NCBI RefSeq assembly: GCF_017254845.1
Contig: NZ_JAFKCU010000002.1
Coordinates: forward strand, 1,043,956-1,107,955
Length of the DNA: 64,000 nt
Direction: 5' to 3'
Source of the DNA: Algoriphagus pacificus
GTDB lineage: Bacteria; Bacteroidota; Bacteroidia; Cytophagales; Cyclobacteriaceae
The notes under the pieces were generated by a model, which worked only from the letters and a program-made list of their open reading frames with translations, was not told the origin of the DNA and searched no databases. Below, in pieces: positions 8,541 through 16,557 of this stretch (its first letter is position 1; each line of letters opens with the position of its first letter). The position numbers were made by a program, and so were the translations under genes.

Positions 8541-9218
8541 TTAATCTACAGCTTGTAAGAGCATTAATTCAGCTCCTTTTTCATCTAACAAAGTAAGTTG
8601 ATTCTCTGCAATTTGGTAAGATTTTGTAGCAGTAATTGCCTGAAGAATTGCATTTTCTACTGTCATGTCTGCACAAGCCATTTCAGTAACTGCACCCGGA
8701 CCAAAAGTCAAAATCGCAGCATCGAGATCTAGGATAGTTCCACTGATGGAATTGCAGCCCAATGAACCTGAATAGCTTCTTTCACTAGCTTTGATTTCGA
8801 ATAGCAGAGGATCTTTAGAATTGGGGTTTGTAGGATTTTCTATTTCGCCAACTTGGATTACCTTCCAGATATTTGTGATGCGCAAACTTGGATCCACTTC
8901 CTTCGAAATGACTTTTACCAACTCATATTTTTTGGAAGAGGCATCAGCAGGAATGGGTTCGGCTTTGTCAGAAACTTTCACCAAGACCTGATAAATGTAT
9001 CCTGCTTCATATTCAAATCCCTGAATTTGATCGTAGAAAAACTGCCAACCTCCAGGCTCCAAAGTTTCTCCCTTTTGGATTTGGAGGCAACTCATAGGTC
9101 CTACACCCACGCAATCTTTTTTGGCAGAATTGATCCACCAAGATTCTATTTGATCATCTTCTTTTTCGCAGCCCAAAATGCTAAGCAATAGTCCTATAAT
9201 TACCAGATAGATTTTCAT
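8541..9218 (-). CDS. Lipoprotein with DUF4377 and META/HslJ domains
   Basis: A lipoprotein signal ends at LSILGC (Cys17). The N-terminal half (about residues 28-85) contains WINSAKKDCVGVGPMSCLQI and WQFFYDQIQGFEY, which I recognise as the DUF4377 pattern. The C-terminal half (about 140-225) has GSLGCNSISGTI, TEMACAD and NQLTLLDEKG, the signature of META/HslJ domains. It is probably anchored to the periplasmic or outer face of an envelope membrane. HslJ-type proteins are linked to heat or antibiotic stress, but no activity is known. Its start overlaps the stop of the upstream SGNH esterase gene by 4 bp, so the two are translationally coupled. Confidence 0.84.
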   Translation of the reverse strand: MKIYLVIIGLLLSILGCEKEDDQIESWWINSAKKDCVGVGPMSCLQIQKGETLEPGGWQFFYDQIQGFEYEAGYIYQVLVKVSDKAEPIPADASSKKYELVKVISKEVDPSLRITNIWKVIQVGEIENPTNPNSKDPLLFEIKASERSYSGSLGCNSISGTILDLDAAILTFGPGAVTEMACADMTVENAILQAITATKSYQIAENQLTLLDEKGAELMLLQAVD

Positions 9219-9928
9219 TTGAATTCTTTTTTAGAGACGATTTCAATTAAGGCTTCTGCCCATTTTTTATAAACCAATCCACTGGGATGCAATTGGTCGT
9301 CAACTACCATTTCATCCTGCCCGCCAATCATTCGATATTCAGTAGTAATGTCAATGAAAACCACGCCGAATCTATCGCATATTTCTTTTTTCACTGAATT
9401 GAAGGCAGTGATTTCTTGGGCCACTTTTTCACTGTCTTTTCCATTGGCAGGAGCAAAAGGAGTCACTCCCCAATCTGGAATAGAAACGACAACCACATGA
9501 TCAGGTAGATTTCCTGCAAATCCAATGGCTTGGAGAAGCATTTTCTCAAAATCGATTTCGTACTGGTCGACAGAACCACCTCGGTATTGATCATTGACAC
9601 CAATCAACAGAGTCACCAAATCATAAGGCTGTCCTTCTAATGTTGACTTGCTGATTCCTTCATCCAATTCATCAACAGTCCATCCTGTTTTGGCGATGAT
9701 TTTTGGGGCAGCCCAAGTGTATTCAGTTGAGCTGTTGAGAAGTGAAACCAATTGATTTGGGTAGCGGTCTTCTTCTGGGACACCTTCTCCGATGGTATAG
9801 CTGTCACCCAGTGCCAGATAAGTTAGCGTTTCGTTTTCTTCCATAGTATTGTTGCTACCAGGTTCGTTTTTTGAACCTTGGCAGGCCAAAAGTGTCAATA
9901 TTGTACAGGTGATCAGAAGTGTTTTCAT
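9215..9928 (-). CDS. SGNH/GDSL-family esterase lipoprotein
   Basis: The lipobox LLAC places the lipidated cysteine at residue 16. Block I of the SGNH family is ALGDSYTIGEG with nucleophile S43. Block III is LLIGVNDQY around residue 110, supplying the oxyanion Asn, and block V is DDQLHPSG near residue 215, supplying Asp and His. It should be an envelope-anchored esterase or deacylase of lysophospholipase or carbohydrate-esterase type; the substrate is unknown. It overlaps the DUF4377/META lipoprotein gene by 4 bp and follows the LD-carboxypeptidase gene by 9 bp. This suggests a shared role at the cell envelope, perhaps on peptidoglycan or O-acetyl groups, which is inference. Confidence 0.9.
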   Translation of the reverse strand: MKTLLITCTILTLLACQGSKNEPGSNNTMEENETLTYLALGDSYTIGEGVPEEDRYPNQLVSLLNSSTEYTWAAPKIIAKTGWTVDELDEGISKSTLEGQPYDLVTLLIGVNDQYRGGSVDQYEIDFEKMLLQAIGFAGNLPDHVVVVSIPDWGVTPFAPANGKDSEKVAQEITAFNSVKKEICDRFGVVFIDITTEYRMIGGQDEMVVDDQLHPSGLVYKKWAEALIEIVSKKEFK

Positions 9929-9937
9929 CAGGGTAAA

Positions 9938-10981
9938 TTAGGATTCAAAAACTGATTCCATCATGGTAAAGGTACCTGCATCGGCATCCATTTTTACTTT
10001 GGCACCAACCGGCACGATGAACTGCCTGGAAATATGCCCGATCATAGCACCGGTATAAGCAGGGATTTTCAAAGGAAGGATGTAATCATCCATCACTTGA
10101 TCCACTGTTAACGAACCATAACCACCTCCGGGTTCACATTCGCTGCATTGTCCAAAAATAAATCCCTTGATCTGATCCAAAGTGCCGTTCAATTTCAAAG
10201 TACTCATCATCCGATCGATGCGGTATGGATCTTCTCCCACGTCCTCAATAAATAGAATGGCATTTTTGAAATCAGGGTAATAAGGAGTACCTGAGATTGC
10301 GGTCAAAACAGTCAGGTTTCCACCAAGAATAACCCCTTCCGCGGTTCCTGAATGAAGTGTCTGAATCCTATTTGATTTCGCAACCAAGTCTCCATTTTTG
10401 GTAATGTCATTTTCGAATCGAATCAATTCCTTTGCAAAAAACATTTTTTCAAACTGCTCTACATTGAAGGGATTCCAGCTTCCTGAGCCATTTGGACCAT
10501 GGAAAGTTATCAGGCCTGTCTGAGCATGGATGGCAGAATGCAATGCGGTGATGTCTGAATATCCCAGCAAGGGCTTTGGATTTTTTGAAATCAACTTATA
10601 ATCAATCAAAGGCAAAATTCTGGCTGCACCAGATCCGCCTCGGATGCAGATTATTGCTTTGATATCTGAGTCTGCAAACATGCCGTTGAGATCAGAGGCT
10701 CTATCTTCATCAGTTCCTGCCAAATGACCTCTTCTGTTTTTCGCATTTTCTCCCATTTTCACCTGAAAACCCAAAGCTTCCAAAGCTTCCTGAGCAAAGG
10801 TAAATTGCATGCGATCTGCAGAGGCAGCAGAGGGGCTGATCAATCCTACGGTATCACCTTTTTTGATGCCGAGAGGCTTTAATGTTTTGGCAAATTCTTC
10901 CTTGGTGGGAAAGGTAAAAGATAGGGCGGCAGCTGAACCGGCCATTAAGCCTAAAGATTTTAAGAAATCGCGTTTTTGCAT
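9938..10981 (-). CDS. S66 family peptidase (LD-carboxypeptidase-like), exported
   Basis: The 347-residue protein starts with MQKRDFLKSLGLMAGSAAAL, a secretion signal with a Tat-like arrangement but only one Arg. S66 landmarks follow: GDTVGLISPS, CIRGGSGAARI, the nucleophile region LLGYSDITALH, the Glu region GGNLTVLTAISGTPYYPDF followed by FIEDVGEDPYRIDRMM, and the C-terminal His in GAMIGHISRQFIVPVG. The family cleaves the L-Lys/DAP-D-Ala bond of tetrapeptides during murein recycling (cytosolic LdcA). Here the signal implies a periplasmic enzyme. Downstream in the same direction are an SGNH esterase and a META lipoprotein, consistent with an envelope operon. Confidence 0.9.
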   Translation of the reverse strand: MQKRDFLKSLGLMAGSAAALSFTFPTKEEFAKTLKPLGIKKGDTVGLISPSAASADRMQFTFAQEALEALGFQVKMGENAKNRRGHLAGTDEDRASDLNGMFADSDIKAIICIRGGSGAARILPLIDYKLISKNPKPLLGYSDITALHSAIHAQTGLITFHGPNGSGSWNPFNVEQFEKMFFAKELIRFENDITKNGDLVAKSNRIQTLHSGTAEGVILGGNLTVLTAISGTPYYPDFKNAILFIEDVGEDPYRIDRMMSTLKLNGTLDQIKGFIFGQCSECEPGGGYGSLTVDQVMDDYILPLKIPAYTGAMIGHISRQFIVPVGAKVKMDADAGTFTMMESVFES

Positions 10982-11485
10982 TCGATTGGTTTGTTTCCGA
11001 AATGTGAAAATAAGGTTTTCACCGCAAAGGACACAAAGGTTTTCTTGGATAACCGCAGAGACGCAAAGATTCAGTAATCAGTCAACAGTCGCAGTAACCA
11101 GTAACCAGTCAACAGTCGCAGTAGTCAAGTCGTATGCCAATAGCGCCATTGCGGGGGAGGAATGACCGGAGCAATCCCGATGTAAAAAACTTAAACCGTG
11201 GTCTGTGCCTTTCCGTCCGCAGGCGGGTCACACAGACATCAAGGTTTATATTTGACCTCAAAGCAAACAAAGTATCCCGCAGAGGCGCAAAGGGGCAGAA
11301 TATTTAGTTTGCAGTCGCAGTATTCAGTCACAGTAGTGGTAACCTATGAGGTTTTTAGATTAACGCAGTGTTCGCAAAGTATACCGCTAAGGACGCTAAG
11401 GGTGCTTTTAAGAGTTCAGAGTTTACAGTTTGCTTCCGTCTCCCGTCTCCTGTCTTCCATCTTCCAACTTCCAACTTCAATCCTT
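10982..11485. repeat. Gene-free stretch with decayed dispersed repeats
   Basis: No convincing gene is present in these 504 bp. There are three variants of a dispersed word containing 'accgca.agacgcaaag' (11021-11070, 11261-11297, 11361-11404). A direct repeat of CAGTCAACAGTCGCAGTA occurs at 11079-11096 and 11106-11123. A stretch with inverted GTCTGTG/CACAGAC words lies around 11198-11237, and a polypyrimidine run of short imperfect CTTCCA/CTCCCGT repeats at about 11436-11480. Open frames here are repeat artefacts. Confidence 0.7.
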
Positions 11486-12082
11486 TCACTTCGACTGTGC
11501 AATGCCTTCTTCTAGCATCCCTTCCATCTTTTCGATCAAGGGCTTTAGTTCACGATCGTACTTTTTGATTTTTCTGCGGATCTGCCAATGCATAAACACT
11601 GCGATTACTCCCGTAAGCGCCAAATGAATTCCGATTCTGGCCATTGCAGACAAAGGCTCCAACAAGATGAAATAGGAAATATTCAATGCTAGCAACAATA
11701 AAAAAGTGTAGCCATACATGTATTTGCTGGTAATGGTATATCGGGACTTCAGCTTAGCGATCTGAGCTTTTAAGTAAGCTGTGTTACTAAATCGCTCAGT
11801 ACCATTATCCTTACTTAATTTAGCTTTTACGGTTAGTGCAAGTACTCCGATCATCGCGAAGGCAATCAGATATAAACTGATGGCGATTCCTTGACTTTCT
11901 CTCCATGGCATGGACCAAAAGAGGAATCCAATGGTCAGAGGTGTGATAATCGCCATAAAGGTCAACTCTCTTCTTTGCTTGGCTTCAGTTTTTTTCAGTC
12001 CAGAAATCAGGGAGGAGAGGTCAAACTCCACAGGCTGTTGTGCTTGCCAAAGCTTTTGTATGTCTTCAAAATTATTTTCCAT
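11486..12082 (-). CDS. Four-helix membrane protein linked to ECF sigma factor (possible anti-sigma factor)
   Basis: The N-terminus (MENNFEDIQKLWQAQ, about 40 residues) is cytosolic and amphipathic. Four predicted membrane helices follow: about residues 43-58, 66-85, 122-140 and 147-166. The C-terminus is charged and ends near residue 198. The gene overlaps the ECF sigma gene by 11 bp and is last in that operon, the usual place of an anti-sigma factor. It lacks a recognisable zinc anti-sigma or FecR domain, so the anti-sigma role rests on position only. Proteins beginning 'MENNFEDIQKLWQ' recur beside sigma factors in Bacteroidota in my recollection. Confidence 0.62.
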   Translation of the reverse strand: MENNFEDIQKLWQAQQPVEFDLSSLISGLKKTEAKQRRELTFMAIITPLTIGFLFWSMPWRESQGIAISLYLIAFAMIGVLALTVKAKLSKDNGTERFSNTAYLKAQIAKLKSRYTITSKYMYGYTFLLLLALNISYFILLEPLSAMARIGIHLALTGVIAVFMHWQIRRKIKKYDRELKPLIEKMEGMLEEGIAQSK

Positions 12083-12575
12083 GGGGGTTGAGAATTTGAG
12101 TGAGCGAGGTTTTGATGCGGTTTACTTTCACAGCCACATAGTTTTCGGTGATGCCTGTTACCTCGGCGATGGTTTTGTATGGCGTATTTTCCAAAAGGAG
12201 GGTAGCGATTACCCGGTCGGTTTCCGGCAGGGAATTGATGGCTTCGTATAGTCTTTGAATCTGGATTTCCTGTTCCTGACTTCTATTTTCAGGCTCGGCC
12301 AGCTCCATTCCCTGCGGAAAATCCACCTGTTCCTGTTTTCGCTTTTCCTTGGCAGAAAAAGTAATTGCCGTGTTATAGGCAATTCGATAGATCCAGGTAC
12401 TGATGTCACTCTCACTTCGAAAACTATCCAGATGCCTCCAGATTTTGATCAAAATCTCCTGGAACAAGTCGTAAGCCAGGTCTCGATCTTTCACGAAACC
12501 CAGGCAAAGACGGAAGATCTTATCCTTATGGAGTTGGTAGAGGTTCTCAAATTCGAGTTCCTTGTTTTGCTTCAT
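12072..12575 (-). CDS. ECF subfamily RNA polymerase sigma-70 factor
   Basis: With the start at 12575 the protein has 167 residues. Region 2 spans about residues 10-80, including FRLCLGFVKDRDLAYDLFQE and the promoter-melting segment ISTWIYRIAYNTAI. Region 4 spans about 107-160, with LPETDRVIATLLLEN and a helix-turn-helix at YKTIAEVTGITENYVAVKVN. The chosen ATG forms an ATGA overlap (12572-12575) with the stop codon of the alpha/beta hydrolase; an earlier in-frame ATG at 12623 would add 16 residues that are unlike any sigma factor. It directs RNA polymerase to an unknown regulon, probably under control of the downstream membrane protein. Confidence 0.92.
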   Translation of the reverse strand: MKQNKELEFENLYQLHKDKIFRLCLGFVKDRDLAYDLFQEILIKIWRHLDSFRSESDISTWIYRIAYNTAITFSAKEKRKQEQVDFPQGMELAEPENRSQEQEIQIQRLYEAINSLPETDRVIATLLLENTPYKTIAEVTGITENYVAVKVNRIKTSLTQILNPHGK

Positions 12576-13429
12576 TGGATAAAACTTTTCACCTGTTCCA
12601 TAAACCAATCCGGATTGTCCCACATGATGAAATGATGTGCCGTAGGAGCCATTTCAATCTGAACATTAGCTGCTTTTTGGTATTGATTTTGGAAATTACT
12701 TTTCACTGAAGCTTCAGTCAGCCCATAATCCTTACCCGAATACCAAGCACCCAAAACCAATAAGGGAGTTTTGAGGTTGCTGAGATTCTCCCGATAATCT
12801 GTCACCATCAATTCGTACATGGCCTGCGAAAAAGTCTCCCGATCACTGGCCAAAGACCAATCCACAATCGTAGCTATTTTGTCCTGAGTCGCTGTCATCA
12901 TGCCCATTCCAGCTTGCTGTTGGGTTTTAAAATCTGCATCTGAAATTGATTCAATCATTTGTTTCATCTGTGCGGCCATAGGTTTCATGCCTTCGACAGT
13001 AGCTGCAGGATTCATCGCTGCCGAATAAAAAGGATACGAATCCACAATGATAGCTTTTTCTACCTTTTCGGGGAAGTCATTGGCCAGCTGCAAGGAAAGG
13101 AAACCTCCAAGACTATGGCCAATCAGAATCGCCGGTTGCCCGAGCTGGTTAAGGTATGCGCCTATTTCCTTTTCAACATCGGGAAGAAATCCCTTTTCCA
13201 AATCTATCGGAGCCTGTCCTGCAAAACCCGGTAAGGTCAGCACATGGCATTCGAAGTTTTGGGAGAGTTGGCTTACTGTTTCATTCCAAACATCTCCGGA
13301 AGAAGCAAGTCCCGGAATCAAAATGATAGGCTGGCCAGCTCCGGTAACTTTCACCGAAAAGGAAGTCTGTGAAAAAGAATAGGTGACAAGTCCAAAAATT
13401 AGGAGGTAAAGGATCAAGTATTTTTTCAT
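12572..13429 (-). CDS. Exported alpha/beta hydrolase
   Basis: A signal peptide (MKKYLILYLLIFGLVTYSFSQ) precedes a compact alpha/beta-hydrolase fold. The oxyanion region is IILIPGLASSGDVW, the nucleophile elbow is IGHSLGGFL (Ser near residue 105), and the catalytic His lies in APTAHHFIMWDNPDWF near the C-terminus. A Met-rich cap (MKPMAAQMKQMIESI and MGMMTATQ) sits between. It should be a periplasmic esterase or lipase-like enzyme with unknown substrate. It is the first gene of an operon with an ECF sigma factor and a membrane protein, so its expression may be tied to the sensed signal. The 94-bp gap upstream is the likely promoter region. Confidence 0.88.
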   Translation of the reverse strand: MKKYLILYLLIFGLVTYSFSQTSFSVKVTGAGQPIILIPGLASSGDVWNETVSQLSQNFECHVLTLPGFAGQAPIDLEKGFLPDVEKEIGAYLNQLGQPAILIGHSLGGFLSLQLANDFPEKVEKAIIVDSYPFYSAAMNPAATVEGMKPMAAQMKQMIESISDADFKTQQQAGMGMMTATQDKIATIVDWSLASDRETFSQAMYELMVTDYRENLSNLKTPLLVLGAWYSGKDYGLTEASVKSNFQNQYQKAANVQIEMAPTAHHFIMWDNPDWFMEQVKSFIQ

Positions 13430-13523
13430 GGTTCTGTTGTTTTTTCTCTTTAGACCATGAGTGATCCGAATCCTTACAGTTTCACGAATATTTTTTTGAA
13501 ATAATTTTGGGGGAGGCTATTTC

Positions 13524-14792
13524 TTACTTTTCAATTTGCTCTAATACTTGCTGGATCCAATCCCTGTCAAATGCCAGGCTCACCTGAGGACTGATCCCGA
13601 CTGATTCATAAGGCAGGTAATTGCCGGAATCCTTCATATCGGTGATATACAATTGGAATTTACCGGAGGGCAAAGTCTCTGTTTTGCCATAGTTATTACC
13701 ATAGGTCAGTATGCCCGCTGTTCGGATGCCTGCACTGGTGACATGATCCCGCTTGAGGAGTTCGATGGTGAATTGCTCCGCATTGCTGGCGGTTCTTTGG
13801 TTGAGGAGCACCCAGATATTTCCCTTCTCTGCATATTCACGGAGTAGTTGGTAGAAGATTCTCGATGCTTTAAATCCTCCACCACCGTTATTTCGCAAGT
13901 CCACAATCAGGTTTTCGCTAAGCAAAGAATCTTTAATCTGCTCGTGAAATTGCTGGGAGATTTCTAGTTGATCGTTGGATGTAGCAAAGGTGCCTAAGCG
14001 CAGGTAATCGGTTTTTGGAGTCAGATGTTTGAATTGAAACTTCTCCTCTTCGGTAGGGATCTGCGAAAAATCAGGTTCCCCGGGAGTCTTACTATAATTG
14101 ATCCGGGCAAAGGTTCCATTGACAAGCTGCTCGCCTCTATAGAGCCCTAGGTTCTTTTGCACAATATTGTAATTCCAGATATTCAAGTTGCCGTCAGGGA
14201 GCTTTCTTGCCAAAAAGGCGATCTGTCCCGGTGCCCAAGTGCCAAGTTTGGACTCAAATACCACGGCTATAAACTGACTGGGAATGGTCTGGAATAGCCC
14301 AACTTTCAGGTAATCCCCATACCAATAAATGCCTTCCGGATCTTCTTTGGATAGTTTGGAAAGGGCCGTTTCCAGAGAATCCATATTGGTGGTGACATTG
14401 GAAAAATTCAGAAACTCATCTTTTTGTCGGTAGGCTTGGACAAAAGCAGAGTCCTTTAGGTTTTCACTGCTGATAGGAGTCTTGGGAACCTGCGAAAGAT
14501 AAAGATGATTGTCCCGAAGGGGTGTAACCAGCCCGCTGATAGCCAAAAAGCACTGGCTGTCATTTTGAGCATTAAGGGCATTTTCCTGTAGGGTTTGGTA
14601 AGCTTTTTCGTATTCGGTTTTAAAATCACCTTTTACCTGATCCTTGTAGGAAGGCGTCTCTTGGAGATGCGCATAGAGGGCTTTGAGGTCAAGAAGGCAG
14701 CTGCTGTTTTCTTGTGCCTGTGCCAAATTGGGAGAGAGGAAGAATCCTAAAAGCCCCAAAAATATTCCGAAAAATCTATTGCTTGGTTTCAT
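13524..14792 (-). CDS. Exported S41 family peptidase (C-terminal processing protease-like)
   Basis: The signal peptide is FFGIFLGLLGFFLSPNLAQAQ. After about 250 residues without a clear PDZ domain comes an S41 core with LIVDLRNNGGGGFKASRIF (residues 295-313) and the nucleophile in NQRTASNAEQF (S336). This variant, with RTASNAE in place of the usual TASASE, is seen in Bacteroidota S41 proteins that lack PDZ. The final section contains the sequence SVGISPQVSLAFDRDWI. It is probably a periplasmic or secreted serine protease of unknown target. It is transcribed away from the lipoprotein gene upstream, which has its own terminator, so it is likely monocistronic. Confidence 0.85.
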   Translation of the reverse strand: MKPSNRFFGIFLGLLGFFLSPNLAQAQENSSCLLDLKALYAHLQETPSYKDQVKGDFKTEYEKAYQTLQENALNAQNDSQCFLAISGLVTPLRDNHLYLSQVPKTPISSENLKDSAFVQAYRQKDEFLNFSNVTTNMDSLETALSKLSKEDPEGIYWYGDYLKVGLFQTIPSQFIAVVFESKLGTWAPGQIAFLARKLPDGNLNIWNYNIVQKNLGLYRGEQLVNGTFARINYSKTPGEPDFSQIPTEEEKFQFKHLTPKTDYLRLGTFATSNDQLEISQQFHEQIKDSLLSENLIVDLRNNGGGGFKASRIFYQLLREYAEKGNIWVLLNQRTASNAEQFTIELLKRDHVTSAGIRTAGILTYGNNYGKTETLPSGKFQLYITDMKDSGNYLPYESVGISPQVSLAFDRDWIQQVLEQIEK

Positions 14793-14840
14793 TACCTTAA
14801 TCTACACGATTTCGGGGTAATTGGGAGGGGTTTGCAATTA

Positions 14841-14871
14841 AAAAATCGTGGTCTGTTTCTCACAGACCACG
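14841..14871 (-). terminator. Intrinsic terminator of the 14984-15340 lipoprotein gene
   Basis: A perfect 10-bp stem (14847-14856 with 14862-14871) and 5-nt loop have five A on the plus strand before them, so on the minus strand the hairpin is followed by a U run. The core word GTGGTCTGT also occurs near 11198, so the hairpin may derive from a dispersed repeat. Confidence 0.7.
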
Positions 14872-14983
14872 GTGATAAAATGTGACGATTCCCTTAGCCC
14901 ACGCCCTCAACAATTGTCGGGGTAAACCGTGGGCTATAAATTGAATAAAGGAAGAGGAGCCATTTCAATGGTTTCACATCCTA

Positions 14984-15340
14984 TCAAGAATTACAATTTG
15001 AATTTTTTGATTTCCAGATTACCTGTTGGTCTTCCAGTTCCAGATATATGCCATCTCCTTCCACAATTTCCCCCTGACAGTCATAAAAAAAATATGCAAC
15101 GGAAAGGCAAAATGCGCAGCAAGTGTGTTCATAAAATACCGTCTGACCTTGATATGTTGCCATAATCACAGAGGTTGCATCTGAATAGTCTCCAGCTTTA
15201 ATTTCGGCAATCTTCTCCTTAAGCCAAGGTAAATTCTCAACGGGGTCTGCTACTCCGCAGGCCATAATTGGATCTTCGGTTTCCTTACATGAAAACAAAG
15301 CCAAAACCAAAAGAAAGAGAGGGAATAAGGTCTTTTTCAT
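14984..15340 (-). CDS. Small cysteine-rich lipoprotein of unknown function
   Basis: The 118-residue product starts with MKKTLFPLFLLVLALFSC, a lipoprotein signal with lipidated Cys18. The mature part has the motif CGVADPVENLPWLKEKI, then a YQGQTVFYEHTCCAFCLSVAYFFYDCQG block containing four of its cysteines. Similar short lipoproteins with 'CG...P...LPWLKE' are widespread in Bacteroidota (I recall a DUF-level family but am unsure of its number). The even set of mature cysteines suggests disulfides in the periplasm or a metal site. It is monocistronic with a downstream terminator. Function unknown. Confidence 0.75.
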   Translation of the reverse strand: MKKTLFPLFLLVLALFSCKETEDPIMACGVADPVENLPWLKEKIAEIKAGDYSDATSVIMATYQGQTVFYEHTCCAFCLSVAYFFYDCQGEIVEGDGIYLELEDQQVIWKSKNSNCNS

Positions 15341-15559
15341 AAAAGTAAGTTTGTAATTGATTGTTTTTGATAATAGTACGAGGAATTTAGTGGAAGCGCA
15401 ACTGAGGTCGGGGAAAAAAAATTAAAAACTTAGGATCAATTAAGTTCAAGAGAGGATTTTTCTCAAACCAAAAATTTAAATTGAACTATTGTTTTATTAT
15501 TTTCTTCAGATTAAATTACCTAAGTAATTATTTTTCAACACTTTTAACTGATTTTTAAG

Positions 15560-16024
15560 ATGGAAAACAAAGTATCCATTGAGATCCCACCAGCGGATCT
15601 ACAGGCGATCAAAGACGCCATTGCTGTTTTAGTGACCAAATTGGGTCCCTTGCTCATTGCTCTCACCGAAGAGGAGCGTAAGTCGCTCTACAAGATGGGT
15701 GAGGCCTCCCGACCTTTTGCAGAAAAGGTACTGGAGTATGTAGTTTCCAATCCGGAATTTCTCCCACCGTTTACCGATGTGCCAGAGATGCAAAAAGACT
15801 GGAAAGCTATTACCGAATTATTGCCGATTTACAATGCTTTGGCGCAACTCTGCAGCAATCTGGATGATACGCTGATGGAGGCGGGCTCTGAGGTAATGGT
15901 GCCGGCAAGTTCTTATTACAAGTCAGTTCAGATGGCAACCAAACTGGCAGTACCGAGCGCCAAACCTATTTATGAGGATTTGAGAGTTCGGTTTGAGCGA
16001 AAGCCTAAACGGCCAGCAGCTTAA
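15560..16024 (+). CDS. Conserved helical protein of unknown function
   Basis: The 154-residue protein has no signal peptide or membrane segment and looks entirely alpha-helical. It begins MENKVSIEIPPADLQAIKDAI and includes an LTEEERKSLYKMGEASRPF segment and a proline-punctuated stretch (NPEFLPPFTDVPEMQKDW). The C-terminus is basic (RFERKPKRPAA). I do not recognise a named family, though similar stand-alone proteins are common in Bacteroidetes. A strong terminator follows at 16071-16099, and the 219-bp AT-rich gap upstream is a likely promoter region, so it is transcribed alone. Codon use matches the housekeeping genes rather than the restriction island that follows. Confidence 0.8.
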   Translation: MENKVSIEIPPADLQAIKDAIAVLVTKLGPLLIALTEEERKSLYKMGEASRPFAEKVLEYVVSNPEFLPPFTDVPEMQKDWKAITELLPIYNALAQLCSNLDDTLMEAGSEVMVPASSYYKSVQMATKLAVPSAKPIYEDLRVRFERKPKRPAA

Positions 16025-16070
16025 AAGTACCCCTGGCAATACCTGATTTTTTATCTTAACGCGAAGTGAA

Positions 16071-16099
16071 AACCGGTTCCTAGGAGCCGGTTTTTTTTT
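16071..16099 (+). terminator. Intrinsic terminator
   Basis: A 10-bp stem (16071-16080 with 16083-16092, one G-U pair) is followed by a run of nine T. It ends the transcript of the 15560-16024 gene and sits just before the 42-bp tandem repeats. Confidence 0.85.
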
Positions 16100-16115
16100 G
16101 ATTCATTCTCTAATA

Positions 16116-16409
16116 ATGAAAATTCATACTAAAAGAGTGAACGTTCATTGTTCAAGAGTAAAATTTCATACTAAAAGAATGAACGTTCAGTGTCAAAGAA
16201 TGAAAATTCATACTAAAAGAGTGAACGTTCATAGTTCAAGAGTAAAAATTCATACAAAAAGAGTGAATGTTCAGTATCCAAGAGTGAAACTCCATACTTA
16301 AAGAGTGAATGTTCATTGTTCAAGAGTGAAACTTCATACAAAAAGAATGAATGTTCAGTGTTCAAGAATGAAAATTCATACTAAAAGAATGAACGTTCAG
16401 TATCAAAGA
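16116..16409. repeat. Seven tandem 42-bp repeats with central palindromes
   Basis: Seven consecutive units of exactly 42 bp can be aligned from 16116, with a decayed eighth after 16409. Every unit contains the 10-bp word TGAACGTTCA (a perfect palindrome) or its variant TGAATGTTCA, at 16138, 16180, 16222, 16264, 16306, 16348 and 16390. Because 42 is a multiple of 3 the array reads as a 14-residue peptide repeat, but unit 5 contains an in-frame stop, so it is not a gene. The spacing equals four turns of B-DNA. It lies between a terminator and the restriction-modification gene. Confidence 0.9.
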
Positions 16410-16557
16410 ATAAATGCTCTTTAATTTTTTTGGTAGGGGAATGAATCAGCTAGGATAGGGGTAGGGCAATATTTATGCTTTTGGAATGAAAAAATCTGCT
16501 TTTAGTTATCGGGGTAAATGATATCTTTAGGAATCAATTTTTATCAACCCATTTTTC

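Noticed and set aside
10809-11165. Plus-strand gene over the LD-carboxypeptidase start
   Set aside because: It is antisense to a clear S66 gene and then runs into low-complexity repeats.
12576-12623. Longer N-terminus for the ECF sigma factor
   Set aside because: The extra 16 residues overlap the hydrolase gene and do not resemble sigma region 2; the ATGA overlap start is better.
16098-16301. Gene for a protein of 14-residue repeats
   Set aside because: The frame exists only because the 42-bp unit is divisible by three; unit 5 brings a stop, there is no signal or partner, and a terminator lies just upstream.
16116-16409. CRISPR array
   Set aside because: Repeats are directly adjacent with no variable spacers and there are no cas genes.
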